Shown here: piece after piece, positions 25,111 through 37,979 of the stretch
Numbering within the stretch: position 1 is the stretch's first letter
How the letters are laid out: each line of letters begins with the position of its first letter
From: Trochalopteron elliotii
Taxonomy: Eukaryota > Chordata > Aves > Passeriformes > Leiothrichidae
Assembly: GCA_024734555.1 (NCBI GenBank)
Contig: JANPWX010000247.1
Coordinates: 2,296,907-2,360,906 of the forward strand
DNA: 64,000 nucleotides
Reading direction: 5' to 3'
The notes under the pieces: model-generated
What the model was told of the DNA's origin: nothing
The model's input: the letters and a program-made list of their open reading frames with translations, nothing else
The model's database searches: none
Position numbers and translations under genes: made by a program

Positions 25111-25240
25111 TTGATGTTAAAGCACCAGCAAAGGGGTTTCGGAGGTCTGGGTTCACCTCTCAAAGCTGTTGAGTGCTGTATGTGATGCTGAGCAAATCAC
25201 TCAAGCATGGACTCTTTCCTCAGCATATGGAGTTGTTTAA
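25111..25240 (+). mobile_element. Probable MIR/CORE-SINE remnant
   Basis: In sense orientation the motifs follow MIR order: GTTAAAGCACCAGCA, GGTCTGGGTTCACCTCTC, then TGTGATGCTGAGCAAATCAC, CTCAAGC and TTTCCTCAGCATATGG. In intact elements the equivalents are 'gttaagagcacgg', 'cctgggttcgaatccc', 'gtgtgaccttgggcaagtcac' and 'tttcctcatctgtaaaatgg'. Of the three such remnants in the window this one keeps the most landmarks, including the tRNA-derived B-box region. A database alignment would settle it. Confidence 0.58.
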
Positions 25241-26705
25241 CCCTTGGGAGCTTTTGAAAATGACTTTCCATGAACTGTCAGGAGTACCTTTGTGTTTGTC
25301 ATAGTTTCCAGTTATACTTTCGAGTTTTTTCTCTATCACAACAGAGTTGGCTATCTCCTGGTTGTGCTATAGAGCACCTAGTGAATGGAGGTCCTTCATG
25401 TGAATTTCTAGGCACTCTGATGGTGAATGTGCATTTCCACATCCTGGAAGACCAAATTATTATGTAATGATAATCTGAACTTGAAGTGTGGCTTCTTACA
25501 TTAGAAGAAGGATTCTTATACTATTAATTTAGGATTACTAGTTCTTATTACACTCTTCCTTGAGTGAGCACTGAGGATTGTGTTGGGGCTTCAGAATTAC
25601 ACATCAGTACTCTGGTAAGTCAGGAGAACACTCTCTTTTTTTTTGGAATAGATTTGGAGAGCTGCAACATTTTCCAGTCTTCTATTGTGCTAGCTCAATA
25701 TTTTATATGCACCTTGTGGTGAAACTTATACCTGAAACCCATAGGAAAACCTTCTGAGACTTGAATTTATAACTATGTGTAATATGAATTTAGATGTTGC
25801 TTTCTCCAGGAGCACAGGTGTTCTGTAAATGGTAGAGACTGCATTCTCAAGACTGTTACTATTATTACTATTATATTGTACTGTCAGAAGCAAAAACTGG
25901 AGACCATTAGAAGTGAAGAAATTGTTCTTCTAAGACAGAAATAAATCAATTCTTTGGGCTTGTGTAAAGGCAGTGTGAAAATTCTGAAAAAAAGTAGAAA
26001 ATAAAATATGTTATAAAACCCAAAGGATTTAACTTTGACCAATAGATGCCTAATGGGATCAAAACCTTGACTTTAGGTCTTGCTCCCTACAGGATGCATG
26101 GAGAGAGGCACCAAAGATTAACATTAGTATAACAGCCTTTTGGCTCTAGACATTTTGAGCACCCTTCAATTTTGTGTAACAATGGTAGGCTGCTGCAAGA
26201 GGGCTTATCTGCTTGACAGTGATCAAGAGAAGGTACTCCTTTTATTTATCTGATAAAGTGCAGGTCTGTGCACCTGTGTGAGGGTGCATCCTACAATTTT
26301 TTGAAACCTTATAAGAGCATCCTGTTCTTAAGTGTTTCCATAGCTGTAGAGATTGCATATTTCTGTATTGGTTACCCTGACATTTTCCTCACCACAAAGA
26401 ATGCTAGGGATCTGTTTATGAAACTTAGAAGTAGGAAACAATGTTAGACATGTGCCAGAAAAGAAACACACACCCTATTTCAGAATTAAGGGCTCTTTCT
26501 GTTCTGTTAATCTCCGAGAAGAGTGTCCTTGGTACTTAGGATACCTTCACACAAGGTGTGTTTTTATTGATAGAGGTATATTGGCAAAAGTCATACCATA
26601 AATATAAGTGGGTTTCATTCAGACTTCAGCCTTATTTCTGATTTCCAGAAAGGCAATTTGTCTTGATCCTTGCACCTTGGCCATTGACAAATCCTTGTGA
26701 CTCAC
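25241..26705. other. Unannotated sequence
   Basis: No gene or identifiable repeat. A short trinucleotide-like run (TTACTATTATTACTATTAT) sits near 25856-25874. Confidence 0.6.
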
Positions 26706-26887
26706 TCTCTCAGTTTTGATAATGCTTTCAGCAAATTGCCGTCCACCCTGTAAGACAGACCTCTTTTTTTCCCCTGGAAGTCATTCACAAGTTGTGATGT
26801 GTTGATGTTAATCTGCTCATACAGAGACATGGCTTCTACAAGTACTTGTAAATGTTGACACAACAATTTTGTCTGAGACCAGATATG
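26706..26887 (-). other. Weak candidate coding exon
   Basis: On the minus strand a frame stays open from 27058 down to 26702. The part from 26887 to 26706 has protein-like composition, including 'TKLLCQHLQVLVEAMSLYEQ' and 'GLSYRVDGNLLKALSKLRE'. On minus it is preceded by an acceptor-like TAATATACAG (a second, CTTTCTGCACAG, lies 17 bp further upstream) and followed by a strong donor-like GTGAGT at 26705-26700. I do not recognise the protein. The open frame upstream runs into a CR1 fragment, so only this part could be exonic. By chance such a frame is quite possible in 64 kb, hence the low confidence. Confidence 0.15.
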
Positions 26888-27025
26888 CTGTATATTACAG
26901 TACACTGTGCAGAAAGGTCCAATAGAACACTTAACACAAATTATTTTAAGTAGTGTGTCAGTAAAAATAAGTCTGTGCAATAAATCAGTAAGTTGTGCTA
27001 ATACAAAATATATATATATGTATGG

Positions 27026-27221
27026 ATGAAATTCTTTACTGAGAGGGTGATGAGACACTGGAAAAGGTTAATTGGAGAAGTTGTAGATGCCCCATCTCTG
27101 TAAGTGTTGCTCAAAGCCAGCTTGGAGGAGGTATTGAGCACCATGGTCTAGTGTCTCTGTTCATGGCCAGGGGATTTGAACTAGATATTCCTTCCAACCC
27201 AAACTATATTTTATTCTACAA
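27026..27221 (+). mobile_element. CR1 LINE 3'-end fragment
   Basis: This is about 195 bp of CR1 from the last part of ORF2 to the 3' end. Landmarks are TTCTTTACTGAGAGGGTGAT, GAGACACTGGAAAAGGTTAA, GATGCCCCATCTCTG, GGGGATTTGAACTAGATATT and CCTTCCAACCCAAACTATAT. The terminal octamer region is decayed to TATTCTAC. It is severely 5'-truncated. Confidence 0.9.
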
Positions 27222-28789
27222 CTTAGTGTTGCCACTGTTTGGAGCTCCTGTTTTTAAATCTGCCTGTAAGGAAATACATGCTTTTGCATGGAAGTATGAA
27301 ATGATTGTCACCAGAGCATTGCCTGAATTGTTTGAGGCAAAGTTTTCATGTGACCTTTTCATGCAAAGTTTTCTGTGTAGCTGGTTTCATGTGATGTGAT
27401 GACTCTGGCTAAAGGGTTACTTCCTGTGCCTACTGCTCACTTCTCCCTGACACCAGCATTTAGTCTGTCACTTGGTTTGGCAAAACACTTCATAGAACCT
27501 GGTTTTCTACAGGAACTTGCTCTGTTTAATGGTGAACCACCCTTAGAGACCAAGGTCTACAGATGGCTTAACTGTTGAATATTAAGACTTTTATATAATG
27601 AACCAATGCTGCCTCTAGATATATTGTACTATGCAGGCTGGCAATACAAGATTTAAAGTTTTATACAGGAATTAACATGAGTTTTCTTTACTCTCTATTT
27701 TTAGGACTTGGATGTTGTCATGGTTTACAGCTTTTTCTAGAGAATGGTCTACAGTTTTTTCATGTTACTTCTTGAATCTCATCCTAGTCCCTTAGTAAAA
27801 TGTAATTTTTTTCTATATATAGAATACTAAGGACAATTCATAACAGCTGTTTCTATGACTTCATTTTACGTAGTCCATATAACTCAAATAGACAAATTTG
27901 ATGTTAGAATACTAAAGCTGTGTTTCTGACACCACGATCCAATAGCAGAAGAATGATTATGTTGTCAAAAGACTGGCACTATGTTTCCCATGATCAAATA
28001 CTGAGAGTAAAGACTGAACTAAATATGAGAAAAAGAGGTAAACATTTTAAACATGCACTTGTATAATAGGACTATCAAATCTTTATTGTCAGAAGTCAGC
28101 ACATAAAAGGAAAATAGAATTTCTTATTTGAGTGGTTTGGCTGGACTGGTTTAGTATTCAGTCTTGCTTAACCATTCTTGTTGAATTGTCTTTATTTTCT
28201 CCATAGAATAGGATAATATATCACTTCTCTTGTGTTCTGCCTCTTTTAATCCATAGGATGAAAAAGTAAGAGAAACAAATTGGCTTTGCAATATTGCTGA
28301 ATATTATTCTGAATTTCTTCTTTATGAAGAAATGGAGAGCCAATAACAATTCTTTTCATATTCTCTTGCCTCTTTTCCCAGCAGAGCAAAATAAAAAGTC
28401 ATGTCTTGAAAGTCTAATACTCTCATGAAAAAGTTAAATTACTAAATTATATCTCTTTTTGCTCTGTGGGGAAAAAGGCTAAGATGACTTCTCAGCAAAT
28501 TGCATCTCTCTAGAGCTGATTTTCTTACTAATCTTTCTGTCAATTTAATATAAAAAAAGAAGAGGAAGACCACAATCCATACCCTCTTAAAATTTAACAC
28601 AGGAGAAGAGTTATGATTATTTGTAATAATAGAATAATTTCATCTGCTGACTTATGAATGTCATTGCAGTTACCCGTCTTTGCCCTACCCCCTGTATGTG
28701 GGCACTTTTGAATGTGTGGTAACTCAAGAAACAGCTGAATTTGCTGCTTAGTTTTATGGTTTACTTCACAGGGTAAAAGATTGATTGGT
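27222..28789. other. Unannotated AT-rich sequence
   Basis: No gene or identifiable repeat is seen. Confidence 0.6.
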
Positions 28790-28846
28790 CAGAGGTTGGA
28801 CTGATGATTGTGAAGGTCTATTCCAATGTATATGATTCTATGGTTC
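28790..28846 (+). mobile_element. Very short CR1 3' tail
   Basis: The sequence GAGGTTGGACTGATGATTGT, then AAGGTCTATTCCAATG and ATGATTCTATGG reproduces the last 55 or so bases of a CR1 element, ending in the 3' signature. Such minimal 5'-truncated insertions are common for CR1. Confidence 0.72.
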
Positions 28847-31480
28847 AAGAATTGGCTAGAAAAGATGAACATACACTCTAGTATCATATGCAAACAGTGG
28901 CTTTAATTTCTGGAAATAGAGGACTTTCCTTGGGTAGCTTACTTTGGAGTTGCTACTGAGCAGGTACAGATTGGAGCCCTATGTAACCTATTCACAAGTA
29001 AGAGAACTTCTAAAGCTCCCCAAAACTTGTGGTTACATAGAAATATCTTAAATTCATTCACCACATAGCGAAGGAGATTGTATTTCCCCCCTCCCTGTAT
29101 TTTTTGTGGGTATTTCGGAACTGTGAAGATGAAAGGATGTGTGCACTGCTTTAAACAACTCAGTTTAGGTAAGATGCTGTAAGTGAAGGGATGAGGATCT
29201 GTCAGAAGTATCCCAAGTCTCAAGGAAACTACGTAGCAACTGTTTTGTGAGAGTTTTCCACTTTCTGCTCTTGTATCTCCCATATTTTGAGAGCTCTCTT
29301 AACAAAGATTAGAAATTCTCTTTCATTTTAGAATGTACAGTACCTTATCTAGAATTTCACCTGATGGCCAGATCTCTGTAATGTCTTTCCATATGCAACA
29401 TATAGGAATATTTTTCTTGCAGCAACTTTTATGAGTTAGGAATGAGGGTGTAGCCCTTGCACAGCTACATGCCAGGGCAGCCAATGTCACTGAACCTGCA
29501 CCTTTCTTACTCCCTGGAAAGGTAAGGAAACCTCTGCCTTTTCTAGAGTCAAAGGACAAATATTATCCAGGTTATCTTGCTCTTTGAGGATAACTTTTAA
29601 AGATTTAATTAAACAGCTCTGAAGTGGAAAGGAAAAAAAGGAATTTCTCAAAAATCAGTAGGTTTGTGAAATCCAAGGCAATTTAACGTAAGGGTGAGCA
29701 ATGACTTAGGATAATGAAAGTCATAGAATCTCATTGAACCATATTGTGACTACTTGCACCTTTTAAGAGAAACTGCATTAAAAACCCTTGACATTCCACT
29801 GTGGTCTGTAGTATTAATAAAAAAATGCTTTCCTGATTCTATTTCTAATTTGCAAAGATTAGTCTCTAGGACATGCAAAAAATGTGTAAACTTAGGTAGC
29901 ATAATTTTACATTTGAAACTGAAAGAAACATGTTTAAGAAGTAAGATGTGTTATTGGAGATTGCTTTTTCTGCAACTTTCTAATAATTTAAGGTATTTTA
30001 AGGGAAAGAGAGGAGTAACATATTTATCTAAACCTATTGTTAAGTAGGTTAAGAAATACAGTAATAGTTATCAGAGCAATTTTAAGTGAGATTGCCTTTC
30101 CTTTTTTCCCAAGAGAATCATGCTGTGATCCATGATTCTTGTATAACCCCTGCTTATGTTTCACTGCCTCCAGGCATTACATACAGACTTAATAGAGCTT
30201 GTGGAAGGCAGAATGAATAATTATTTGAGCTTCTGACCCTGTTCTGCTCTGGAAAGATTTAGTATCTATTGACATGTTTGCACCCACTCCTGTGTTTTGA
30301 CTATTGATCATCTTCTGGCTGATGCAAGCGCTACTGTAATTGTAAAAATTATGCAATTTTGTGTTCTGAAATTATGCATCAGTGAAGAGCTGAACAAAAT
30401 GAATATCATTCAAAGAGTATTGGGATGCAAGTTTGTCCTTCATTTGGGCTACAATTCTCTATATGCTAATATTACCTAAGGCAATCTTCTCCATTTGTCA
30501 CACAACCAGGACAGGTGTACTCCCTCTCTCCCCTCCTGCCCTACCTTTAGATTTACCTTCTCTTCTCTATTAATGGTGAGTTTTGAGGGGTTTGTCTTTT
30601 ATCATGAGTCTCATTCATCTGAGATGTCAGCAGGGTGAAATGAATACCATGTCTGGATTTGTCATAAATTTTGGGAAAAAACCCTGTCTTATTTCAATTC
30701 TTTAAAAAATAAAAGAAGCCCCACCTAGTTAAAATTTAAAACTTTCTATATGTTTAAAAAAAGAGAGATATCTTTATTTCTTTGTATTGCTACATTACTG
30801 TAAACATCAAACTGGCCATGCCAGGTTGTTGGTGTGGTGTTCTCCATTACTAGCAGACTGTGTGGAATGGTATATTGCAGGAATTTTTGGAAGTTCTGGT
30901 AAATTTACTAAAAAGCATTTCATCATTTCAATGCAAAAAATGTTCAAGGAGATGAGTAATTTTATTCCTGTGTCTGTCTCCTAGATTAATTTTTCTTTTT
31001 TTTTGTCACAAAAAGGTCTATTGCAAAAAAAGAAAACTTCATGTCATGTACAACATCTGCTTTGGAGGAAACTATGCTGTCTCTCTTACACTATATGAAG
31101 GATTGTCTCTGACATTGTTTTCAATAAGGGGTAGCTACAATTCCCCAAGGAGTTACTGAACATACTGTGCCTGCTTCCAGAACATTAATAGACCCTTCAA
31201 AAAAAAGAAAAAAAAAATTCAGGGGGCAAAAGTTTTGCAAATCCTCTTCTAATGAAGTCAGAGACAAATGGAGCAATGCTTTGTTCCTTTGTGAGCCTTG
31301 AAGGAGGATTCTGCAAAATAAATGGGTCATTGGCAACGTGTGTCATTCTTTCGTTTTTCCTTTGTGCTTTTTTTTCCTAATTGACATACTTCCACACCTA
31401 GCACTTGCATGATAAATCCTGCATAACTGCTACCAGTGATTGCATTCTATATTCTAGAGGTCAGGTCTACCATTTGTATA
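28847..31480. other. Unannotated AT-rich sequence
   Basis: No gene or identifiable repeat. Frames at 28939-29283 (minus) and 29754-30047 (plus) are open for about 100 codons but have no recognisable domain. Confidence 0.6.
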
Positions 31481-31951
31481 GAGCCACACAGGCTGGAAGA
31501 ATGGGCTGTCAGGACATTGTGAAATTCATCATGGTCAAGGATAAAGTCCTCTATCTGGGACAAGTAATCACTTGCACCAATTCAGGCTAGAGACTGACTG
31601 GCTGAGGAGCAGCTGAAAAGGACCTGGAAGTCTGGGTAGACAGCGAGCTGCACAACTTGGTGGGTGGTGAGAAACACCACACCACGGGAGGATAAGATTT
31701 TTTTTTTCATTGAAGCAAGGGAGATTATGTCTGGATATAAAGAAAATCTTTTTCAATATGAAGAAAGTGACACATTGAAAGAAGCTGCCCAGAGACATTG
31801 TATTTGCTCCATCCTTTGAGGTTTTCAAGGCCAAACTGGATAAAACCTTGAATAAAATGGTTTAATCTCATAGCTGACCCTGCTGTGAGCAGGAAGTTGG
31901 ACTTGAGGCTTTAGCAGTTTCTTCCAAGCTGAGTTATCCTATTATTCTGTT
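31481..31951 (+). mobile_element. CR1 LINE fragment with internal deletion
   Basis: The first part (31481-31665) matches CR1 ORF2 downstream of the RT core: an ATGGGCTGTCAGGACATTGT segment, a TGAAATTCATCATGG segment, and GACCTGGAAGTCTGGGTAGA. The second part (31711-31951) matches the end of ORF2 and the 3' UTR: GATATAAAGAAAATC, TGCCCAGAGACATTG, GAGGTTTTCAAGGCCAAACT, GACTTGAGGCTTTAGCAG and a decayed TATTATTCTG end. The ORF2 sequence expected between them is missing, and a T run (31699-31707) lies at the junction. It is non-functional. Confidence 0.85.
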
Positions 31952-34900
31952 TTAAATATGAATAACTTCCTGGATGCTAATACACTGGATAATATACCCT
32001 TTGTTTTCACTTTTGTTATTAATTTTCTTGTTCTGTTAGATAAAATATATCATAATAAGCAATACTATTACTTGTCTCTTGAGTGTTCAGCAGTTGCTCA
32101 AGATAGGCAGTGATCAGTTCATGAGGGACCTTATGGTCTTTGGTTAATTTTACAAAGCTTTGTATATTCTTGCCAAGCAAGAAGAATAAAAAAAGTTGTT
32201 AAAAATCTATACCTTTCACTACTATTTTAAGAACTTAGATATGTTTCAGTTTTTTTGAAGACACATAGCTGGAGATTTGGTGCTTATTTTATAGTCTTGT
32301 AAAGACTTTATTGATGCATTTCACACAGTGAAATATGGAAGCAAGAAAGCATAACTTGCAGGTAAAAATTTAAAATGAACAGAATAAAATGGAAGACTGA
32401 TCTCTTCTGTAATCCAATATTTATGCATAGATTTCAAATACGGAGAATTTTTTTCAACTCTTTATGCATTTACTCTTTTCAGCACTTCTTTTACTATTTT
32501 TGGCACTACTCCTTTGTTCTCACATGCTTCTATTTCATATTTTGGTACAAAGTTCCGATGAAAGGAATGGTGTTGGTGTCTGATGTGAATATGGGCCAAA
32601 AAATATTTTTCCAGTAGTCCAAAATCAGTGGCTTCTCCCAGGCAGATCATATGAGTTATTTTAATTAAAAAAAAAAATCTTTAATAGTTTTAGTTCAAAG
32701 AATTTTCAGAAGTATGTATGGACAAATTTATTTTAAAATTATACAAGTTATAAGACAATTTCTTAATACAAATGAAAGTTCAAAATCATAAAATCATGGA
32801 ACAGTGTAGCAAACTGTCCTTGGAAGAACATCTGAATTTCAGATAATCTGTCTGAAGATTGTCTGGACTCATTTAGTCTGTATGTATAGGACTTTTCATT
32901 GAAAATAAAATTCACTGGAATTTTTTGTGCTGCAGTGTGAGTAATCTTTAATAGACTGACACCTGTCCACTTCCTGATTTAGCAGGTTCTGCTTTCTGGG
33001 AATGTTCTTAAAGCTCATTAAAAAAAAGAAGATGAAATTATCTTTCTGGTTTTTTTCCCCTTGTTACACCTGTTCTTTTTGTTACGTCTCAGTTCCTTTA
33101 GTTTGTATATTTACGTGTGTACACTAAGAGTTTTGCCTATCAGAGTCAGCAGTAATTTCTTACTTACTCTTCTGGGTTTTGTAGCAGGGTTGCAGGTCCA
33201 AGAGACTTTCTTTATAAGCCAGACATTCAAGCTCTGAAAAGTAAGTTTACTTTTAACATACTAAATATACTTAGTGAGGGAGAATCTTATAATGAAACAA
33301 AAACAGCTTCAAGGGATTTGGTTTGGGGGTCTCAGTGGAAGGACAGAGATTTTGACTGCTTAGATGAAACATTTTGTTATATCCTAAATAATTTACTTAT
33401 ATTTCATTATTCCCACATTATGAGAAAAAAAATATTGTAAGAAAACTAGATTAGTTAGCGAATAGTCTATTAATCTCCTATAATTTCCAAACAGATGTGT
33501 TGGTTGAGATACTTAATTTCTCTTAATTCCTAATAAAATATTTCTGTTGAATAAAATTGGTTCCTCTTGAATTACAATCCTTGTCTAAATGAAAGATGGG
33601 TCTAAGTATTCTGAAGGCCTGGATGGCTCTGCACCATTTACTTCAGTCTTTGCTGGAGGCTCAAAAAATATCCAGCTACAACGGATTTATGGAACCATTT
33701 CAAAAGGCCCAGGAATTTCCCATAAACTTTTGACTTTTACTATCACACTGCCCCAAGCAACAGGTATTGTAAGTGTCAGGAGGAAACCAGGGAGTCCTCA
33801 CAGAAAGTATTTTGGTTCCCTGGAAGCTATTTCTTTATAGAAAACCCCAGAGGACCCAAGGGAGCAGGCCTTATGTTATTTTACAGTATTTAATAATGTC
33901 ACATGAGTGAAATATCCCTGCCAGACGCTGAATGGTGTTATTTTAAAGTCATACCTGAGTAACAAAATCTCAACTTTGTTTCCAAGAAGTTAAACTTGCT
34001 AGGCCTACCAGTAAGCATTATGATCTCTGGTATGCATTCACAGACTGCTAGAAAATGAAAAAAATATGCAGATCAGTAGTAATACACAGATAAAACAGGC
34101 ATTAAAAGAAGGAAATATCCCTTTTTGTTCTTCCTGGTACCTCAGAGAAGTTTGAGATATGGGATTAATTCAACGTGTAATTTTTAGTGATAGCAGTTTC
34201 TGTTCGAATTTCCCTATTTATGTAGTATCACAACCCCAAAAATTTCTACCACGGACTTAATTTATATTTCTTGGGTAATTTCTTTGCTCTCACAGTTCAA
34301 TGTTGAAAAGATTCACTTCTCTTTGGAACAGAGTAAATTGGGCTTTACCTCTTGTTAAAAGCAAGTGACTGGTATCTACATTACAAGGGTGTTTATTTAG
34401 GAGGGACTTAACATGGTAGTTGAATTGTTGAGAAATACTTGTGCGTTAACAACCCACATTTTCCCACAATATGAGGTTTTTGTTAATGCTTCTGATTTTG
34501 GTCTTAGTTCCAGCCTGTGTCCCACATTTATCCTATCTCTCTCTTTTGAGTTTTCCAAACTTTGTGTCCTTTTTCTACCCCGCTTTCAATTTTAATTGGG
34601 CCTCAGGTGCTTCTTCATGCTGTCAGTTCTGAAATGTACACCCACCTTTATCTGATGCTGCTCTTTACAGATGTTTCACCCTTATCATCTGTGCCTGATA
34701 AGGCAGGGAGCAATAACTAATTCCTCTTCCCATGTAAGCTCTCTTGCAGGTATTATATCTGGGATCTTCAGACATATTATGGAAGGGAAAATTACACCTT
34801 GGCTCTACCTTTCATATTTAATAATATATTTCAAAAAGTGATTGTTAAATTGAATGTAAAATTTTGACTGCATTAATGAAAAAGACACAGCACTTACTAA

Positions 34901-36930
34901 AATGTAGTACTGCCAGTGAACAACAGGATCTAAGGTCCTCTGAGTCTTTACCAAGCAAACTTTCCATCAAAGTTAAATTTTTAAGAAATGAAGGGTGTTG
35001 TATATTCTTATACTTGGTATTATTAAGATAGGATGGTATTTTTTGCAGGTTACTAAACCAGTGTAAGCCCACATATTTTTCATTGTTAAGGATATTGTAG
35101 TTTGCTTGGGCTTGCTACACTTAATTTAATTAAAGTAGCCCCGTTTCTTACTTTACTTCAGAGACATTAATAACCTTTATAACTTTGCTCTTTAGCTAAA
35201 CATTTTTTAGAACTCAGGAGTTGGAAGTATCACCACTTGGCTTTATACTTGTAAAAATCCTTGGAATCAAAGAGGGGTGAAAAGTCCTCAATAAACCAAA
35301 CAAATGTGATATATTTGGTGGTGATATCCTTGTAAAAACCCAAGTGAGTAGTCAAAGAGACAGAAACATTTTTTTTAATCTTGAGAGTCTGCTCCTGTGG
35401 GTCAAACTGGAAAAAGTTAATGGTGCATTTTTGGAAGGCTCTGTTACACCATCTCTTTCTCGCCCTTGCTGTGCCAAGGCTCCAGGAGCTGTCAGATTAG
35501 CCACTTTCATAAGCAGCAAAACTAATATATATATCGCTGTAAATGTAATATGAAGTATAGCAACACTCTTCTCTCAGACAGTGTGCATGGTCAGCTACAT
35601 CAGCAGTTTAAATACTGATACTTTCATAAATATAAAAGGTTTAATAAACTTCTGTAAAGAATTTTTTTCTACATTGCCGTTTGTAGAAATAATCATACCA
35701 CAATTCTAACTGAATGCTAATGGCAAAAGATTTTAAAGCATTGGTAAAAAAATAGCTTTAGGTGCCTAAATTCATGTCTGCCAGAACTCAACAGTGCTGA
35801 GTCAGAGATGATTTCACCTCAACATAGGTGTTTGGCTTTGGTCTGTAATTCCAAAGAAGGGCTTGTAAATCTTCATTAAGAGTATAGGGGAAAAGGGGTG
35901 CCAGAAGATGTGGTTGCAAAGGTTGTTGCCTTTGGCAGAGGCCAGCCTAGAGGCTCCTTCCCCACTGCTTGTTTCCAGCACGACCCCAAGCAGGGTTGCT
36001 GGACTGCCCTGGGTTTCAACATTGCTGGAGCACCAAGCAAGCCCTTGAGGTAGGAGCTGAATCAGCTAACTGTGCCACCAAAAACCCCCAAACTCTTGCT
36101 GAGTGGAGTTAATGCCTCCACTTGGGAGCTTTGAAAGACAAAAAGGAGTCCAAGGTGAACTATTTCAGTTATTAGTCTGGAAATACTGCTGATGGTAGTA
36201 CTAAATCCCACCATGTTCCAAGCCTGAAGAGTTTGCGTTGACCTGAGGGGAGAGGGACCTTTCACTCAGTTTGGGTGTCTTGGGTGAGGGCTCTGGACAT
36301 GAGTGGATAGGCAAGGTCTGAGCCAAGAACCTTGTTAGTGCTGCCTTAGATACCAAGGAAAGCTTCTCAACCAAGCAGATGCTGAAAGTGTAGGAGACCC
36401 TGGTGATCTCATTGGAAGTTTGAATCAGTCTCTGAAAAGTGTTCACAGATACTATACTGTGCTAGCCTGAATATTTGGTGAAGTGCTGGTGATGGGTTGC
36501 TTTAGCCTTCAAATATGTTCACAAAACCTGGGCAGCTGTGACATCACTATCTGCTCTGATTAGAGAACAGAGTTTAAGTTCACCTTTTTCTGTCTAGAAT
36601 TATCGAGTAAGTGTTTCAATGTGGTTTGTTTTTTTACTGTGAGGTAGAGAGTGTCCTCGAGCTCCCAGGGACATGGTCACGTTTATAGACATTCAATGTG
36701 CCTTCCATCTGGATTAACAAACAAGATATTTCAGCTACATCTGGGGAACAAAAAGTGATATAAAATAGAGAGTTGGGATTGATCTTTTTTTTTTAGATCC
36801 ATAGTAGACCATAGATGATGTACAAAATGCACAAAACCAAAGAAATCTCAAAAGTATTTGTTAAAGAAATCAATTTTTTAGAATCACTCCTCTTTTTTTT
36901 AATTCAAATTTAATCCAGTATAATAATATT
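31952..36930. other. Unannotated sequence
   Basis: No gene or secure repeat. A possible antisense CR1 tail at 32784-32850 (AATCATAAAATCATGGAACA) is too weak to call. The segment 35890-36300 is GC-richer than its surroundings (GTGCCAGAAGATGTGG, CAGCACGACCCCAAGCAGG) and could be a decayed repeat or exon, but nothing in it is recognisable. A frame at 33589-33840 is not recognised. Confidence 0.55.
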
Positions 36931-36958
36931 CCTATTAAGGCAGGCAGGCCTTAATAGG
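36931..36958. repeat. Perfect inverted repeat (11-bp arms, 6-nt loop)
   Basis: CCTATTAAGGC at 36931-36941 pairs exactly with GCCTTAATAGG at 36948-36958; the loop is AGGCAG. It can form a small hairpin and lies in otherwise unique DNA. Confidence 0.9.
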
Positions 36959-37979
36959 ACAAAGACTTATTGTCACCCAGGGGATTTTCCTGCCTTGTGT
37001 AAAGCTGAACCTTCCCTTTACTATATTTTTTTCCTGTCACTTGATAGAGAATTAATTAGAAACTCATCTCTATTAGTTTCAAAATCTGTTTCTTTCCACT
37101 TCCCTGAATTTTATTCTGATTGTATTCAATGATTTGATGTATATTTTACTTTTGTACAGAAATATGCTATGACTCAAAACCAGGTATTTCTTCAAGTGAC
37201 TCACCCTCTTGTGTAGCATCTCTATTGATAGTTTCTCTGAATGCTTTTCTGTTTTTCAGAGTATGCTTTGTGGGCTTAAATGCCAATGATTTCCCAAAAA
37301 AATCACATCTCTGAATTTTATATATTCTTCAAAAATTTATTGTGGTTCCTGATAGGAAAGAGACTGCAAAAATAACACCTGCTTAATAAATCCCTTTTAC
37401 AAAACTGTATGGCTTGGATTTGTGTAATTTTTCTTTAATGACAAAAACAACATGAATCATAATAAACATTATAATTGTTAGTATGGACAAAATTCCAAAG
37501 TAAATTTGTGTGAAAGCATTCAGACCTTTTGTGGTCAGACTTATTTACAATTTTTCAGAATTAAATCAATCATACTGAGTTTTCTTACTGACATGCTCCT
37601 GTTTTTCCATTTTGTTCACTCTTTATTCAGAATTAATTTTTAAGAGATAGTGTTTTTTTCCACCACAAAATTTCTGAGTTGCTTTGTTGAAACAAGCAAG
37701 AAAGATAGAAATCCTTTGGTTTGATCCCAGAGAGCTTTTCAGTACCTTTGCTGTATGTATGCCTTGACATAGTGTGGCAACTGTGTAATAAATTTGATGG
37801 TCATGAACATTTGTTTTACTTGTCTGTACTACAATCCCTAATTAATCTGTGATGGGATTTCTTCACAAACACACCCCCAAAGTACTATAAAAGTGTTGTC
37901 TCTCTTCTGAATGAGATGTAAGCTGGGCAGAACATAGAGCTCATTCAGCCATGTGCATCTCTGGAGATCAAAAGTGGCA
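36959..37979. other. Unannotated AT-rich sequence
   Basis: No gene or identifiable repeat is seen. Confidence 0.6.

Noticed and set aside
29719..29745. CATAGAATCTCATTG resembling an antisense CR1 3' signature
   Set aside because: No CR1 sequence follows it; it is probably a chance octamer.
32784..32850. Possible antisense CR1 tail
   Set aside because: Only the AATCATAAAATCATGG start is suggestive; the following sequence does not match CR1 well enough.
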